Part shown: piece by piece, positions 32,110 through 42,605 of the stretch
How the letters are laid out: the number at the start of each line of letters is the position of its first letter
Numbering within the stretch: position 1 is the first letter of the stretch
NCBI RefSeq assembly: GCF_028372415.1
Contig: NC_092878.1
Location: forward strand, 69,501-133,500
Reading direction: 5' to 3'
Source of the DNA: Notamacropus eugenii
Lineage: Eukaryota; Chordata; Mammalia; Diprotodontia; Macropodidae
DNA: 64,000 nucleotides
Notes under the pieces: generated by a model
Databases searched by the model: none
Told to the model about the DNA's origin: nothing
The model's input: only the letters and a program-made list of their open reading frames with translations
Program-made: the position numbers and the translations under genes

Positions 32110-33935
32110 AGAAAGGGGAGCAGAGCTGCAAAATGTCGAACCCGAATTAGTAAGGAAAACCGTTTGACGGGAAGCTGAGTTTGTGGAGGAGGATTTTTCT
32201 AAAGGGGAGGGGAGGAAAAACTGCGCACCCACACCCGCGAGTCTCTCCCCACCAGGACCACGGGATGCTCCCATCGCCCCCAGCAACCTCTAGCCTTTCC
32301 ACCTTTCAGCTCTCTCACTCTCCCAGACAGAAGTAAGTATCTTCTGGAGGACAGAGATCTGCCAGAGAAGTTGAGGAAGGGTTCCCTCCCAGCCCAGACA
32401 AGAGTGCGGATTGTTAGGAAGGACTGGCAGGGGCGTGTGTGGGTTGTGTTTTCCCGGTAGTTCTTACCTATTCCAAGGCACCTGCAAACCTGCCCGCCCC
32501 ATCGGGGTCTTCCTTTTTCTGTAGCCGCTCCCTATGTAACGGTTCCGATCTGGGTGCCGGCTCCCCAAAGCCAGGGGTGGGGTGTTACAGGACGGCAGGA
32601 CAGCTGAGGCCCTCTTCCTCTCCCACCACAGTCCCATGGCCAGGACGCAGTTAGGGTGCACTAAGATGGTCTGACCTCACTTAGCTAGGCTAGCTTTGGA
32701 GCTAAGGAGCTGAGACTGCCAAGGCTAGTATAAGTTCTGTGGGCGTGGCTTCTAAGGGATGTGGGGCGTGGGTTCCTGGGGCGCGAGGACGGCTGAGCGC
32801 TGGCAGGGCTTGTCCTTCCACAGTGCTCTACCTCCTGGAATACCCTGACACCTGACCCAGGTCAGAGGTCTCGTAGGCAGAGGTCAGGAGGGGGCCTGAA
32901 GACTTGAGGAGTCGATAGAATGGAGCATGGAACTCTACTTGGCTCAGAAAAAGCTGAGGAGAGGGGCAGAATTTGGTTGTCAGCTCTTGGGTGACTCAAC
33001 CACCTCCCAAACAGGGAATCCCTTCGGGACTCCAGACATGGTGGCCAGGTTGGGAGAAGAAAAGTCAGAGTCCCAGGAGTGCCACCCCCACCCCACCCCC
33101 TGCACTCAATCTCACGGCCCTTCCCTCACACCCTCTCACCGTACCTTATTTTTCTTTTTCCTTCTTAGGAGATCAGCTCACCTTCCTTTCAGGGGAAGAG
33201 CAGCTGCTAGCTGAGAGTCCTTCAGCCCAGCTGCAGGGAACTGAGGTCAAATAAATGCGAGATGGAGGGGTGGCCCCAGACCAAGGGCTGCCCTGAAGAC
33301 CCATACTACAACTGCCTACCACCCAGATTCCACGGGGTTGGGGTTGGGGGCTGGAGCAGAACGCTGGACAAGGATGAGAAAAGAAGTGGTTTAGCCAGAT
33401 TCGAGGGTCACCTTTCCCTGAAAACAAGCGAGACCCTTGGGAAAAAAACTTTCCTGGACAGTCTCTCAAATGGACTGTCATTGGGTTGGAATACTGCTGC
33501 AAATGATGGGCTGCTTCATTTAGACAGTCGTGGAAACACTTGGACAGAGGAAGGAAAATGCTGTCCACCTTCAGAGGAACAGAAGCCACGTAGCAACAAA
33601 GAAAGTCGTCTAATATAGACAAGTTTGAATGTATCTGTGTAGGGTTACAGTTATCTCCAAACACCGATGTTGCCTGTGGATGTATGTGTGGTCAGTACCA
33701 GGCATGGTCTTGCTGCAGTGGGGGGCGGGGCGTAGAGAGAGCTAGAAAGTGAAAAGCTCACAGCAGCGGAATAAAGGAAACCTCCAGGTTAGGAAAGAAA
33801 AGACTGAGAGCTTTGAATATTATGTGTCTTATTTTATATATGGAAATGTACTCACTTGATTACCCTTTATGTTCTGCTCTATACTTGTCTCTTGTTTTCT
33901 TCCCTTATTTTTATATTAAAGTTTCAAATAAATTC
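32110..33935 (+). repeat. Duplicated segment e (copy 1): GC-rich start, poly(A) end
   Basis: It aligns with 37,255-39,400. The first 0.8 kb is GC-rich with CpGs and a GC/CACCC-type GGGCGTGGC box (32,740-32,748), kept in copy 2 (37,949-37,957). A pyrimidine-rich acceptor, CTTTTTCCTTCTTAG, ends at 33,169, and both copies continue GATCAGCTCACCTTCCTTTCAGGG. ATTAAA (33,915) and AATAAA (33,927) signals lie at the end. The layout suggests a plus-strand transcription unit, perhaps a non-coding or decayed gene. The frame at 33,262-33,618 is only partly kept in copy 2. Confidence 0.6.
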
Positions 33936-34490
33936 AAAAACTTAAAGAAAAAAAGAGCCAGCAGACACATGCCAGTCTTCCCACAGCTCCTCAGGGGACT
34001 TTGCCCAATCCCTGTGACTCTCCACCCCCAATGTGGAAAAGAAAAAGAGACTTGTTCTACTTTTCTTTTTGGATCTAAAGCCTCGCCCCGAGGAGAAAGT
34101 GAAGCTGGTGACTTCGCACAGCCGTCCTTCCCTCAAAACAATGCCAAGTGCCAGTCCTGTCATCATCTTTGATGTCATCGTCTTCTTGGAATATGAAGGA
34201 CAAACACAAAAACAAGTCCCCCCCTCCTATTCAGAAGGCAGAGAAGAAATAAGATAGCACACAGGGGAATTGGAGCCAAAGAGAAGTTCACCTTAGGCTT
34301 ATTACCAGGGGTGGGGAAGGGAGGGCAGAGGAGGGTGATCAGAACCAGAAAGACAAAATAATACTTGTTTCTCTTCTCATTTGGATTACATTGCACATGT
34401 CAAGTGCAAATCTCTTTCATTTCATAGAAACAGAATGATCTCTTTTCTCTCCCATGATCCTCTCTTTCTCTTGTTTGAGTAATTACTTCC
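33935..34490. repeat. Duplicated segment b (copy 2)
   Basis: The counterpart of 23,530-23,960. It follows directly on the poly(A) signals of segment e, as copy 1 does. Confidence 0.8.
34078..34212 (+). repeat. RTE-tailed SINE, 3' fragment
   Basis: GAGGAGAAAGTGAAGCTGGTG, then CATCATCTTTGATGTCATCG and GAAGGACAAACACAAAAAC. It is absent from copy 1 of segment b, so it was inserted after the duplication or removed from the other copy. Confidence 0.6.
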
Positions 34491-34504
34491 ATATCATACA
34501 TTTT

Positions 34505-36510
34505 AACATCTGGTACTGCTCAGTCTCCTTCCCTTAAATTCTTGTTCATTGTTTTCCTTCATGTCCCTGACTCTTTCGTTCTCCAAATGAATTTTCTTAG
34601 GAAAACCTAATATGTAAATTAACATTTACATTCAAATTTAGAACTACTGGTGAATTAAAATCCATCCTATATTTACTCACTATTTTCTCCCTCAGCTTAC
34701 TTTATGGGGTTGCCTCATCTTCTCCCCTTACCTGGGACAAATTCCTAATTTTAGCCAAATCTCTGAAAGTCGCTACCTTATCTGTTCATCTTCCCCAGTT
34801 TTAATCTAGATACCCTTCTAAAGTCCCTCCCTCACCCTATCTCCCAGTTTTATCCCCTCTCTACAATTGAGAAGTTTTCTCAACCTCTTGAGATGTATAC
34901 ATAGTTTCCTTTTCAACTCTGGTGAATGTTAGGTTCCAATATGAGCAGTCCTCCACCCACACCTGCTTCCCCTGTATTACTTCTTCCTTTCATGCCCTCT
35001 TTTCATGAGATAGTTTCCCTTTTATCTTTTTTTCCTAACCAGTTTTGTTTCTTAGAATCACCTCATCATACACAACTCAACTCCAAACTTTTTTTTCAAA
35101 CTATCAAAGTAAGGATAATAGTTTGAAGAACAGTCCTCCTCCCCTACTCCCATTGCTTGTAAGTATCCAGATCTTCTCTGCCCTTTGACTCTTTCTTTGC
35201 TGTCACTTTCTTTGAGCTTTTCCATGCTTGGGGATGGGATGGGGCACACCCTAGAATCCCTGAAGTTCAAGATCAATCTGGATTTCAAGGATGAGGTTTC
35301 TAGACCATGCTTGATTTGGCTGTGGATGGTTTATGATCTGATGTGTGTCCACAAGGCCAAGACATTCAATATTGAATTTCTGGGTCTTGAGTGGAAAAGA
35401 AAAGGGGTGGGAAAGAAGACATGGTCATGTCATCACCAAGTAGTGACTTGGGTGACCAACTTGGTGTCTAGACTGTTGGTGATTTCCTCTCTTCTGTCCA
35501 TCTGTACTAAGGGGGAGGGGGGAGGAAAAGATGATGGAGGCCCCTCACATGGAAGATCTGCAGTTCCACAGCTTGCTTTCTCTCCTTCCCCACATTCAGC
35601 CTCAGGGAAATCCCCAAGGGCTTAATGCCCTTCCTAGGCCCCTTTCCACTATGGCCTGCCCTCCCAAGGCCAATACAATTGCTTCCCCCAGAAGTCAGAA
35701 TTCTGCTGATTGTTCTGATTTAGAATAGGGCCTTTCTGAGGAAGCCATCCTTTCCTTCTAAGGGAGCCCCTTTCCAGTAAAGCCTCAGCTACAAAAGGAC
35801 AATTTCTTTATTCTCTCTCTTCTCTTTTTTAATCAGTTGTTTCATTTCCCTAGCCCCAAATTCCCTCCCTCCCTCCTGCCCACTGTTCCTGTAGTCACTA
35901 AGATCACAGCCCCTGAGCTATGCAAGGGGACCTCAAGCCAGATCTAAGTAGGAACACTCCTTTGCTTCAAGGACATGAGGCTGAGCTGGGATTGTGTCTA
36001 AAGGACAGGCTGCCACCATCCACTCTGAAACATGAAGCTCCCAGCACCTGAGGAGGTTTAGGCAGGGGAACAGATCAAGCCTACCCCCAACACATCTAGT
36101 GCACATTTAGGCAGTGCTCAAAAGAGAAGAAAAGCCTAGGCCTGCCAAGGCTGAAAGTCACTCAAGGAACCCTCTTTCTAGCCGTTCATTCCAAGCTACT
36201 AGGTCTTTCCTCTCCCCCTGTCACTTAGCCCAACATACCCAAGACTAGCCTGGGTTCAAGGAATAGTAATGGCAGAGAGGAGAACAGAAACTCAAGAATT
36301 CTCCTGGGGGGACTATGTAACCTGGTCTTCCTTCTCCAGTAATGAAGGAAGAGGAGGAAAGAGAAAGGAAAGGAGAAAGAAAAGGATTCCAGAAGGAATG
36401 AGCAAGAAGGAAGGACAGAAAGAAGGGAAGGGAAAAAAGAATTTTCCATGCACCAGACATATTGATACCCTCACAACTACACACACATACATGTGCACAC
36501 ACACACAGGC
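34505..36510. repeat. Duplicated segment c (copy 2)
   Basis: The counterpart of 26,590-28,620. At its start it keeps the same L1 ORF2 scrap (TCTGGTACTGCTCAGTCTCC), which places that L1 insertion before the duplication. Confidence 0.85.
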
Positions 36511-36662
36511 TCTGGATGGTCTATGATCTCAGGTGTATCCACAAGGCTAAACATCCAGTCTTCAATTTCTGGGGCTGGAGAGTGAGAGAAATAAAAGGGG
36601 GAGGAGACAGACCATTATGACTTCACCAGGTATTGACTTGGGTGACCGCATTACTATCTAGA
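36510..36662. repeat. Partial third copy of a segment c piece
   Basis: It matches 27,385-27,545 and 35,325-35,480: TGGATGGTCTATGATCTC, ATCCACAAGG, CAATTTCTGGGGCTGGAG and TTGACTTGGGTGAC. It ends where segment d begins. Confidence 0.75.
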
Positions 36663-36664
36663 CT

Positions 36665-37250
36665 GGGCTTCTTCTATGAGAACCTAGATTCCCATGGGAC
36701 CTAGACCAGGGATGGACGAAAACATCACTTCTTCTGATACTTATTATCAGGTGATGGACTAGATAGGGATTACTAAATGATTGGATCCAAAGAATTACGA
36801 ACAATCAATAGCCCTTCTAAAATCATCAGGAACTGCCTCATACTGATAAAAGATGGAGGAGGGGTCCTCAATGAATCATCTCTTTGATGCTATATATAGG
36901 GAAAGCAATAGTATTGGACGGCTCCCTGGGAACAGAAGCTATTCAGATGGACTGGCAAAGACTTAGGAAGGAGAAAGGCAATCCACCTCTAGATTCAGAA
37001 CTCACATAGGAAAGTACATACTATGTGGCTATGGCTCTCTCTCTCCCTATATATGCACATATGTGGGTCGATGTAGATATACAGGCACACAAGAACACAC
37101 AGGTTTATGTCTATATAAAATGTTGATATCGAATGCGAGGTTGGGAGGGAGGAAAACCGGAGTGAATTCAAAATGGAAAGAAAAAATCATCAAAAGTTTC
37201 TAAAAATTCCTAGAATCTGCAGGGCTTTTCTTCTTTCGAGGGACAATCTG
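36665..37250. repeat. Duplicated segment d (copy 2)
   Basis: The counterpart of 30,345-31,040. It joins segment e with no spacer. Confidence 0.8.
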
Positions 37251-37254
37251 CCTC

Positions 37255-39400
37255 TGCAAGAAAGGGGAGCAGAGCTGGAAGATGTCTAACCAAATGATAG
37301 CTGAAAGTGGTTGGAGGGGGGGAGCAGAGCTTGTTGAGGATTTTTCTAAAGAGGGGAGAAAAAAAACTGCACACCCGCACACCCTTCCCGAGTCTCTCCC
37401 CAGCAGGACCATGGGACGCTTCCACCACCCCCACCCACCCCTAGTCTTTCCAGGTTTCAGTCCCACCACTATCCAAGACAGAGCTCAGGATTTGCTTCGG
37501 CGGAATAGACACACACAGCCCCCACTCCGCTCAGGTCCCCAGCTCTCGCGGCTCAGCTGGGGGACAAAAAAGGGGTAGAGGAGGTGAGGAAGAGGCCTCG
37601 GCTCTCTCCCAGCCTGGGCAAGGGGCAGATTGTTAGGAAGCGTTGGCAGGGTATGTGTGGGTTGTGTTTACCCGACCGCTCTTACCTATTTCAAGGCACC
37701 TGCAATCCTGAGCGTCCCATCGGGGTCTTCCTTGTTCTGTAGCAACTCCCGATGAAACGGTTCCAGTCTGGGTGCCGGAGCGCCAAAGACAGAAGGTGGA
37801 GTGTTAGGGGACATCAGGGCAGCAGAGGCCCTCTTCCCCTACCGCCTCAGTACCACCGCCAGGAAGCACTTAGGGTGTGCTCAGATGGTCTGACTTCAGC
37901 TGGCTGGGCTTCAGAGCTGAGGCTGCCAAGGCTGGTGTAGGTGCTGTGGGCGTGGCTCCTAAGGGATGAGGGGAGTGGGCTCTGGGGGTCCTGTTCTTTC
38001 GGATGCGGCACCAGCTCAGAGCTGGCAGGGCTTGCCCCTCCTCGGGCCTCTGCCTCTCGGAATCCCCTGACACCTCAGTAGGGTTAGAGGTCTTGTTGGA
38101 GGAGGGGGCGGGGCTGGGAAGCTTGAGGAGTTCATAGAAGTGGAGAGCCGAACTCTCTATGCGACTCTGGAAAAGCGGAGGCGGGGTGGGGGGGACGGGG
38201 CGAGCCGCGAATTTGGTTGGCAGCTGTTGGGAGGTTCAGTCAACTCCAAAACAACGGATCCCTTCAGGACTCCAAACTGGGTGGCCAAACCGATGGAAGA
38301 AAAATCAGAGTCGGCGCCACCCCCACACCAGCCCCTGCAAGCAGTCTCAGGGCCCTTCCTTCACACTCTCTCAAGACGCCTTCTTTTTTCTTTTTCCTTC
38401 TTAGTAGATCAGCTCACCTTCCTTTCAGGGCGAGAGCAGCGAGCAGCTGAGAGTCCTTGAACCCTTCCAGTTGCAGGGATCTTAAGTCAGTTAAAGAGGA
38501 GGCTCGGAGAGGGAGGCAACCAGAAGGACCTGGAGGTAAAAGAGAGGACCCAGAAGCAGAAAATGAGTCAGAACCACAACAAATCTGAGGAACAGCATCA
38601 TCCCCTCCCTCCCCCCTTGCCTTTGGATTTGCTCCTGAAAATACCATTTTCCTTGAGGTGTTCATGCAATCTGCTGGGGGAGAGTGGAGTTTCCTCTGCG
38701 CCTTTGGAGATAGACTTCTCTTGGTGTGGTGAAATGCTAGGCTTCCATACTTTCAAGTCCATCCCTCAAGTACGCTGCTGTGGCCTTTCCGTTACCTGAG
38801 GACTATTGGGTTTCTGGAATTTCTTTTAGTGTCTTCTAAGTGTACCCAGCGGTGACAAAAAGTTGGCTTGAAAGGGGAGAACCTCTGGGCTGGTGGAGAT
38901 AGGATCTCGGAGGCAACCAAGTGGGCAGAGTCCAAGCCAGAACAGCCTGAGGAGCTGGCTTCAGAAGCAGAAAGAGAGCAGTCTTACCTGCCACACCTTA
39001 TCAGTCTCCTGCCCAGATGCCACGGATGTGGGGGGGAGGGACTTGAGCAAAGAGTTGGGGAAGGGTCACAAAAGAAGTGTTCTGGTCATGGGGAAGGGCC
39101 ATCTTTCCCTGAAAACAAGAGAAGGGAAAAAAGCTTTTCTGGACAATCTCCCAGATGGAGATGTCATTGGGTTGGAATACTACTGTGGTGAAGCAAATGA
39201 CAATGAGGTTCATTTAGAGAGATATGGAAAGACATGGACAGGTGAAGTAAGCTGCTGTCCACTCTCAGAGAAACAGAAGACAAGTAATGATAAGGAGAGT
39301 AGTCTTCTATAGATGTGTTTGAATATATCTGTGCAGGTTTCTAGATATCTATGTATACCGATGGGTGCCTGTGGATGTCTGTGTCTGTGCTCAATTTGCA
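37255..39400 (+). repeat. Duplicated segment e (copy 2)
   Basis: The counterpart of 32,110-33,935, with a GC-rich CpG-bearing start (37,300-38,330). The acceptor-like CTTTTTCCTTCTTAG recurs at 38,390-38,404. An open frame to 39,312 includes FLDNLPDGDVIGLEYYCGE, then HLERYGKTWTG just before a GTGAAG donor-like site (39,242). Copy 1 has neither that donor nor the same residues. No domain was recognised. The AATAAA end of copy 1 is not obvious here. Confidence 0.55.
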
Positions 39401-39417
39401 GCATGGTTTGTGTGGGC

Positions 39418-39590
39418 GGAGGGAGGGAGGAGGACAACGACGAGGAGGAGGACGAGGAGGATGAGGAGAGAGATAGGAGGGACAGAGAGAAAAGGTGTGA
39501 ACAGTGACACAGAGACAAAGACAGAAGGAGAGAGAGAGGGAGAAAGGGAGGGAGAGAGAGAAAGAGAGAGAGAGTGCACCACAGCCTCTG
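39418..39590. repeat. Purine-rich low-complexity tract
   Basis: GGAGGACGAGGAGGA, then GAGAGAGAGG and similar. Its frames are composition artefacts (Glu/Arg or Ser/Leu-rich). Confidence 0.9.
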
Positions 39591-39889
39591 AAATACAATG
39601 AAACGGCTGGAAAACAACTACCTAAGGAAGAAATCCTGGGATTTTTATTGATTTGGCTCTGAGGAAAAGGACGGCAGGGATAGAGTTAAAAAACAAACCT
39701 AAAGGAGGCATCTTAGACTAGAGAAGTCTCTCTGCCAACTTCCAACAGTTGAGGATTGACAGGAGAAGCTGCTCTCTGGCGCCATCTACAGGGTTTAGAG
39801 AGGTGAAGAACCAGGTTAAAGTGTTAAGAATCCTAGGCTGTCCGGAAAAGAAAATGACCAATGCTGAGGGTCTGGGAGAAAGTCCATTG

Positions 39890-40640
39890 GTGCCCTTTGG
39901 CTGAGGCTGTGAATTGAACCAATCGTTTTGGAAAGCACTTTGCGACTGTGCCTGCTAAATGATTCTATTATCCGTGATACCCTTTTACCCAGCAGGACCA
40001 TTTCAAGGTTTAGAGCCCAAAGAGTGCAAAGAAAGAGGAAAAGGTTTAACACACACACACACACACACACGCATACATATATATGTATATATATATATGT
40101 ATATATATATATATGCACATATATGTGGTTTATACATGTATATTTTAACTCTAACACCTTTTTAATGGCAAAGAACTGGAAACTAAAGCAGTGTGAACCC
40201 TTTACAGACTGGCTAAGCACATTTTGGTTTGAATATTGAAGAGATGGTTTCAGAGAAACCAGGAAACCCTTGTATGCATCAATGCAGACTGAAATGAACA
40301 GAACCAGGAGAACACTTTGTACAAGAACGTTATAAAAGTAAGCAATTTTGAAACCCTTACAAACTGTGATAGACACAATGACCAAACCTGATTCCACAGG
40401 ACCATCAATGCAGAATGCTGCTACACACATCAGAAGATGGACTAAAGAATGAGACACATCTTCAGACATCTCCAAAATGGAAATTTTTTGCTTGACTTGT
40501 GTCCATTTATTACAAGGGCTTTGGTTTTCTTCTTATTTGAGGGGGGATGAGTGAAGGGAGGTGGGAAGGAAAAGGCAAATTCTTAATCACTGAAATGTTT
40601 TATTTTAGAATTTTAATTAAAAAGATAATTGAAATATAGT
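39890..40640 (+). mobile_element. L1 3' end fragment
   Basis: It carries the conserved marsupial L1 end-of-ORF2 and 3' landmarks: ACCCTTTTACCCAGCAGGACC, GGCAAAGAACTGGAAACTAA, GAACAGAACCAGGAGAACA and a terminal AATTTTAATTAAAAAG. A microsatellite grew inside it. Confidence 0.75.
40049..40115. repeat. (AC)n/(AT)n microsatellite
   Basis: Eleven AC units, then TATATATG-type repeats. Confidence 0.95.
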
Positions 40641-40644
40641 TTAT

Positions 40645-41110
40645 TTTCTAAAAGACAAAGTATCATTAATTAAGAAAGGGGGTACAAGGACTGGTACACC
40701 ATGGCCTTGTGAGGTGCAAGAATCCCAGAATATTAAGAGAGATTCTGAGAAGCTTTATGTGGCTGACTAGGATATATTGGCAGAACTTTCTGAGAAAAAG
40801 AGATACGTATAGCACTGAAGACCTTCTCCATCTTGAGGAGGAGAAACATATGAAATCTTCCTAAGCCCAGCAGTCAAGGACAGAAAGAACAAATAAGATA
40901 GCAAGGAAGGTTGCCTTGCCTGGGCACCTCTACCCCTGGCTCTCCAGTGAGCATTTCACTCACTCCTCTGCATAGGAGGGCCAAATGCTACCTGATGGCA
41001 TTTTGCTTGACCTGGGAAACTCTCCAGGCTTTCCTGGAGAACTGGGGCAACATCACCCCATAGAAACAGTGCAGACTTGTGAACAGTCTACTTGGGAGTG
41101 GGAGGAAGAG
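40645..41110. other. Unassigned sequence
   Basis: No gene or named repeat was recognised. Confidence 0.35.
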
Positions 41111-41119
41111 AAGCAATTG

Positions 41120-41247
41120 GGGTTAACTGTTTGACTTGGTTAGAGTCACACAGCTAGTAAGTGTCCAGTGTCTAAGCCTGGATTTGAACTCAGGTCCTCC
41201 TGACTCCAGGGCTAGTGCTTTATTCACTTCATCACTTAGCTGCCCCA
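41120..41247 (-). repeat. MIR/CORE-SINE, inverted
   Basis: AGAGTCACACAGCTAGTAAGTG, GGATTTGAACTCAGGTC, TCCTGACTCCAGG and CTTAGCTGCCCC: the reverse complement of the SINE head and core, fairly well kept. Confidence 0.8.
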
Positions 41248-41249
41248 AA

Positions 41250-42206
41250 CAGCTCACTTTTAAGTGAGCTTGAAGGATTCACACAACTTCTAAGATGTTT
41301 TGCTCCTTGGTCTGTACCCCTAATCTGTCATTTTTGTCTGCTTCATGTTTCTTTGGATCTTTAGCCATTTCATCATGATACTGTTCTGCTTTCTTCATTC
41401 CTCCTGCCAGGATGTCCTCCAGCAAAATCACTCTACTTGGCATCAATCACAAACAATCACACCTGTGTTTCTATTTTGAACTCATTTTTCTACCTTAGTT
41501 TCTACATGACGTATGTCCTCATTTCCAGAGATTTCTCAACTGTTCCTAGGACTCAGTGACTCCCTTATTCAAAGATTCCATCCAAGAACCAGTGTAGAAG
41601 TCACCTGAGTTTAGTCCAACCTGACCTGCCCCAGCCTTTGGTTATTCTTTTTTTTACTGAATTCTATTTCTCTCATAAATTCCTTCAGTGATTTTTATTG
41701 TGTTTTGGGAAATACCGAGATTTCTAGGTTGGTGTCATTGTTTTGCAGTTCATTTTTCTCCTTGTTCTGAAAGCCTCAGCCCTTCCTCTTCCTCCTCTTC
41801 CTCCCACCTGAACTTTTGCCAGTTTTGGCCTTCATAATAGCTACTACTCCAGACTGGAACCAGCAAGATTTGCATCCCAGCTCCTTTAATTCAAAAGAAT
41901 AATGGTTGCCCATTTTGATGAGCTCTTCTTGTGGTACACATTTTCTCTCTTAAGAATTTCTGACATTTTCTCTTCTTTTGTCATTTTTATTGCTGTTTTG
42001 ACGACCATTTTGTGACATTGGATGAACTCACTTGTGACTTCTTATGGTGCCATTTTCCTTGTAGCCTCAGTTATTAAACTCCTTCAAATAGAGGAAAATT
42101 CCCAAAGAATCAAAAAATTCTGAGTATTTTACCACCACCATGGCAAATACATAAAGGCAATCAATGAAAAAGGGAGAAGTAATTATCAGCTACCCATCAG
42201 CCTGTT
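41250..42206. other. Unassigned sequence
   Basis: No credible gene. The T-rich pieces around 41,640-42,060 may be an old inverted repeat fragment that I could not name. Confidence 0.35.
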
Positions 42207-42212
42207 AGGCCA

Positions 42213-42605
42213 TGCCTGCACCTGGCTGATCAGAGGTGCAGACGTGATTGAAGAGAGACAACAGCAGGGGGGCTGGGTGAGCCTGTACAATCTGTACATG
42301 ACTGGTTTATTGCTGCTCAGCAAGACTTCATACATATCAATACATCTTGTGTGAATTCAATAGTTCCCAGGGAAAGTTTGTCCCAAGACAAAACATTCTT
42401 CCAAGTTCCATGTTCCCAAGACACAGAATGTACACAGAATGCGCACATCTTTTCCTAGATAATGCTGCAGCTGTCCTCAAGAAATAAGCAGTAAGAAAAC
42501 ATGAAGGTGCCAGGGAGTGGGAGGCTCTGACAATCCCCCTTTCTCACCCTCTGGATGACCTTGCCCTGCTGCTTCAATCCTTCAGGTTAACTCTGGCTCT
42601 CCACA
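42213..42605 (-). repeat. 3' LTR of the provirus fossil
   Basis: It pairs with 45,590-45,967. Shared anchors are TGGCTGATCAGAGG, CAGACGTGATTGAA, GAATTCAATAGTTCCCAGGG, TTTCCTAGATAATGCTG and ATCCTTCAGGTTAACTCT. By orientation it is the 3' copy. Confidence 0.85.

Noticed and set aside
39928-40475. Frames of 103 and 219 codons across 39.8-40.5 kb
   Set aside because: They run through an AC/AT microsatellite and L1 3' sequence. No protein family is visible.
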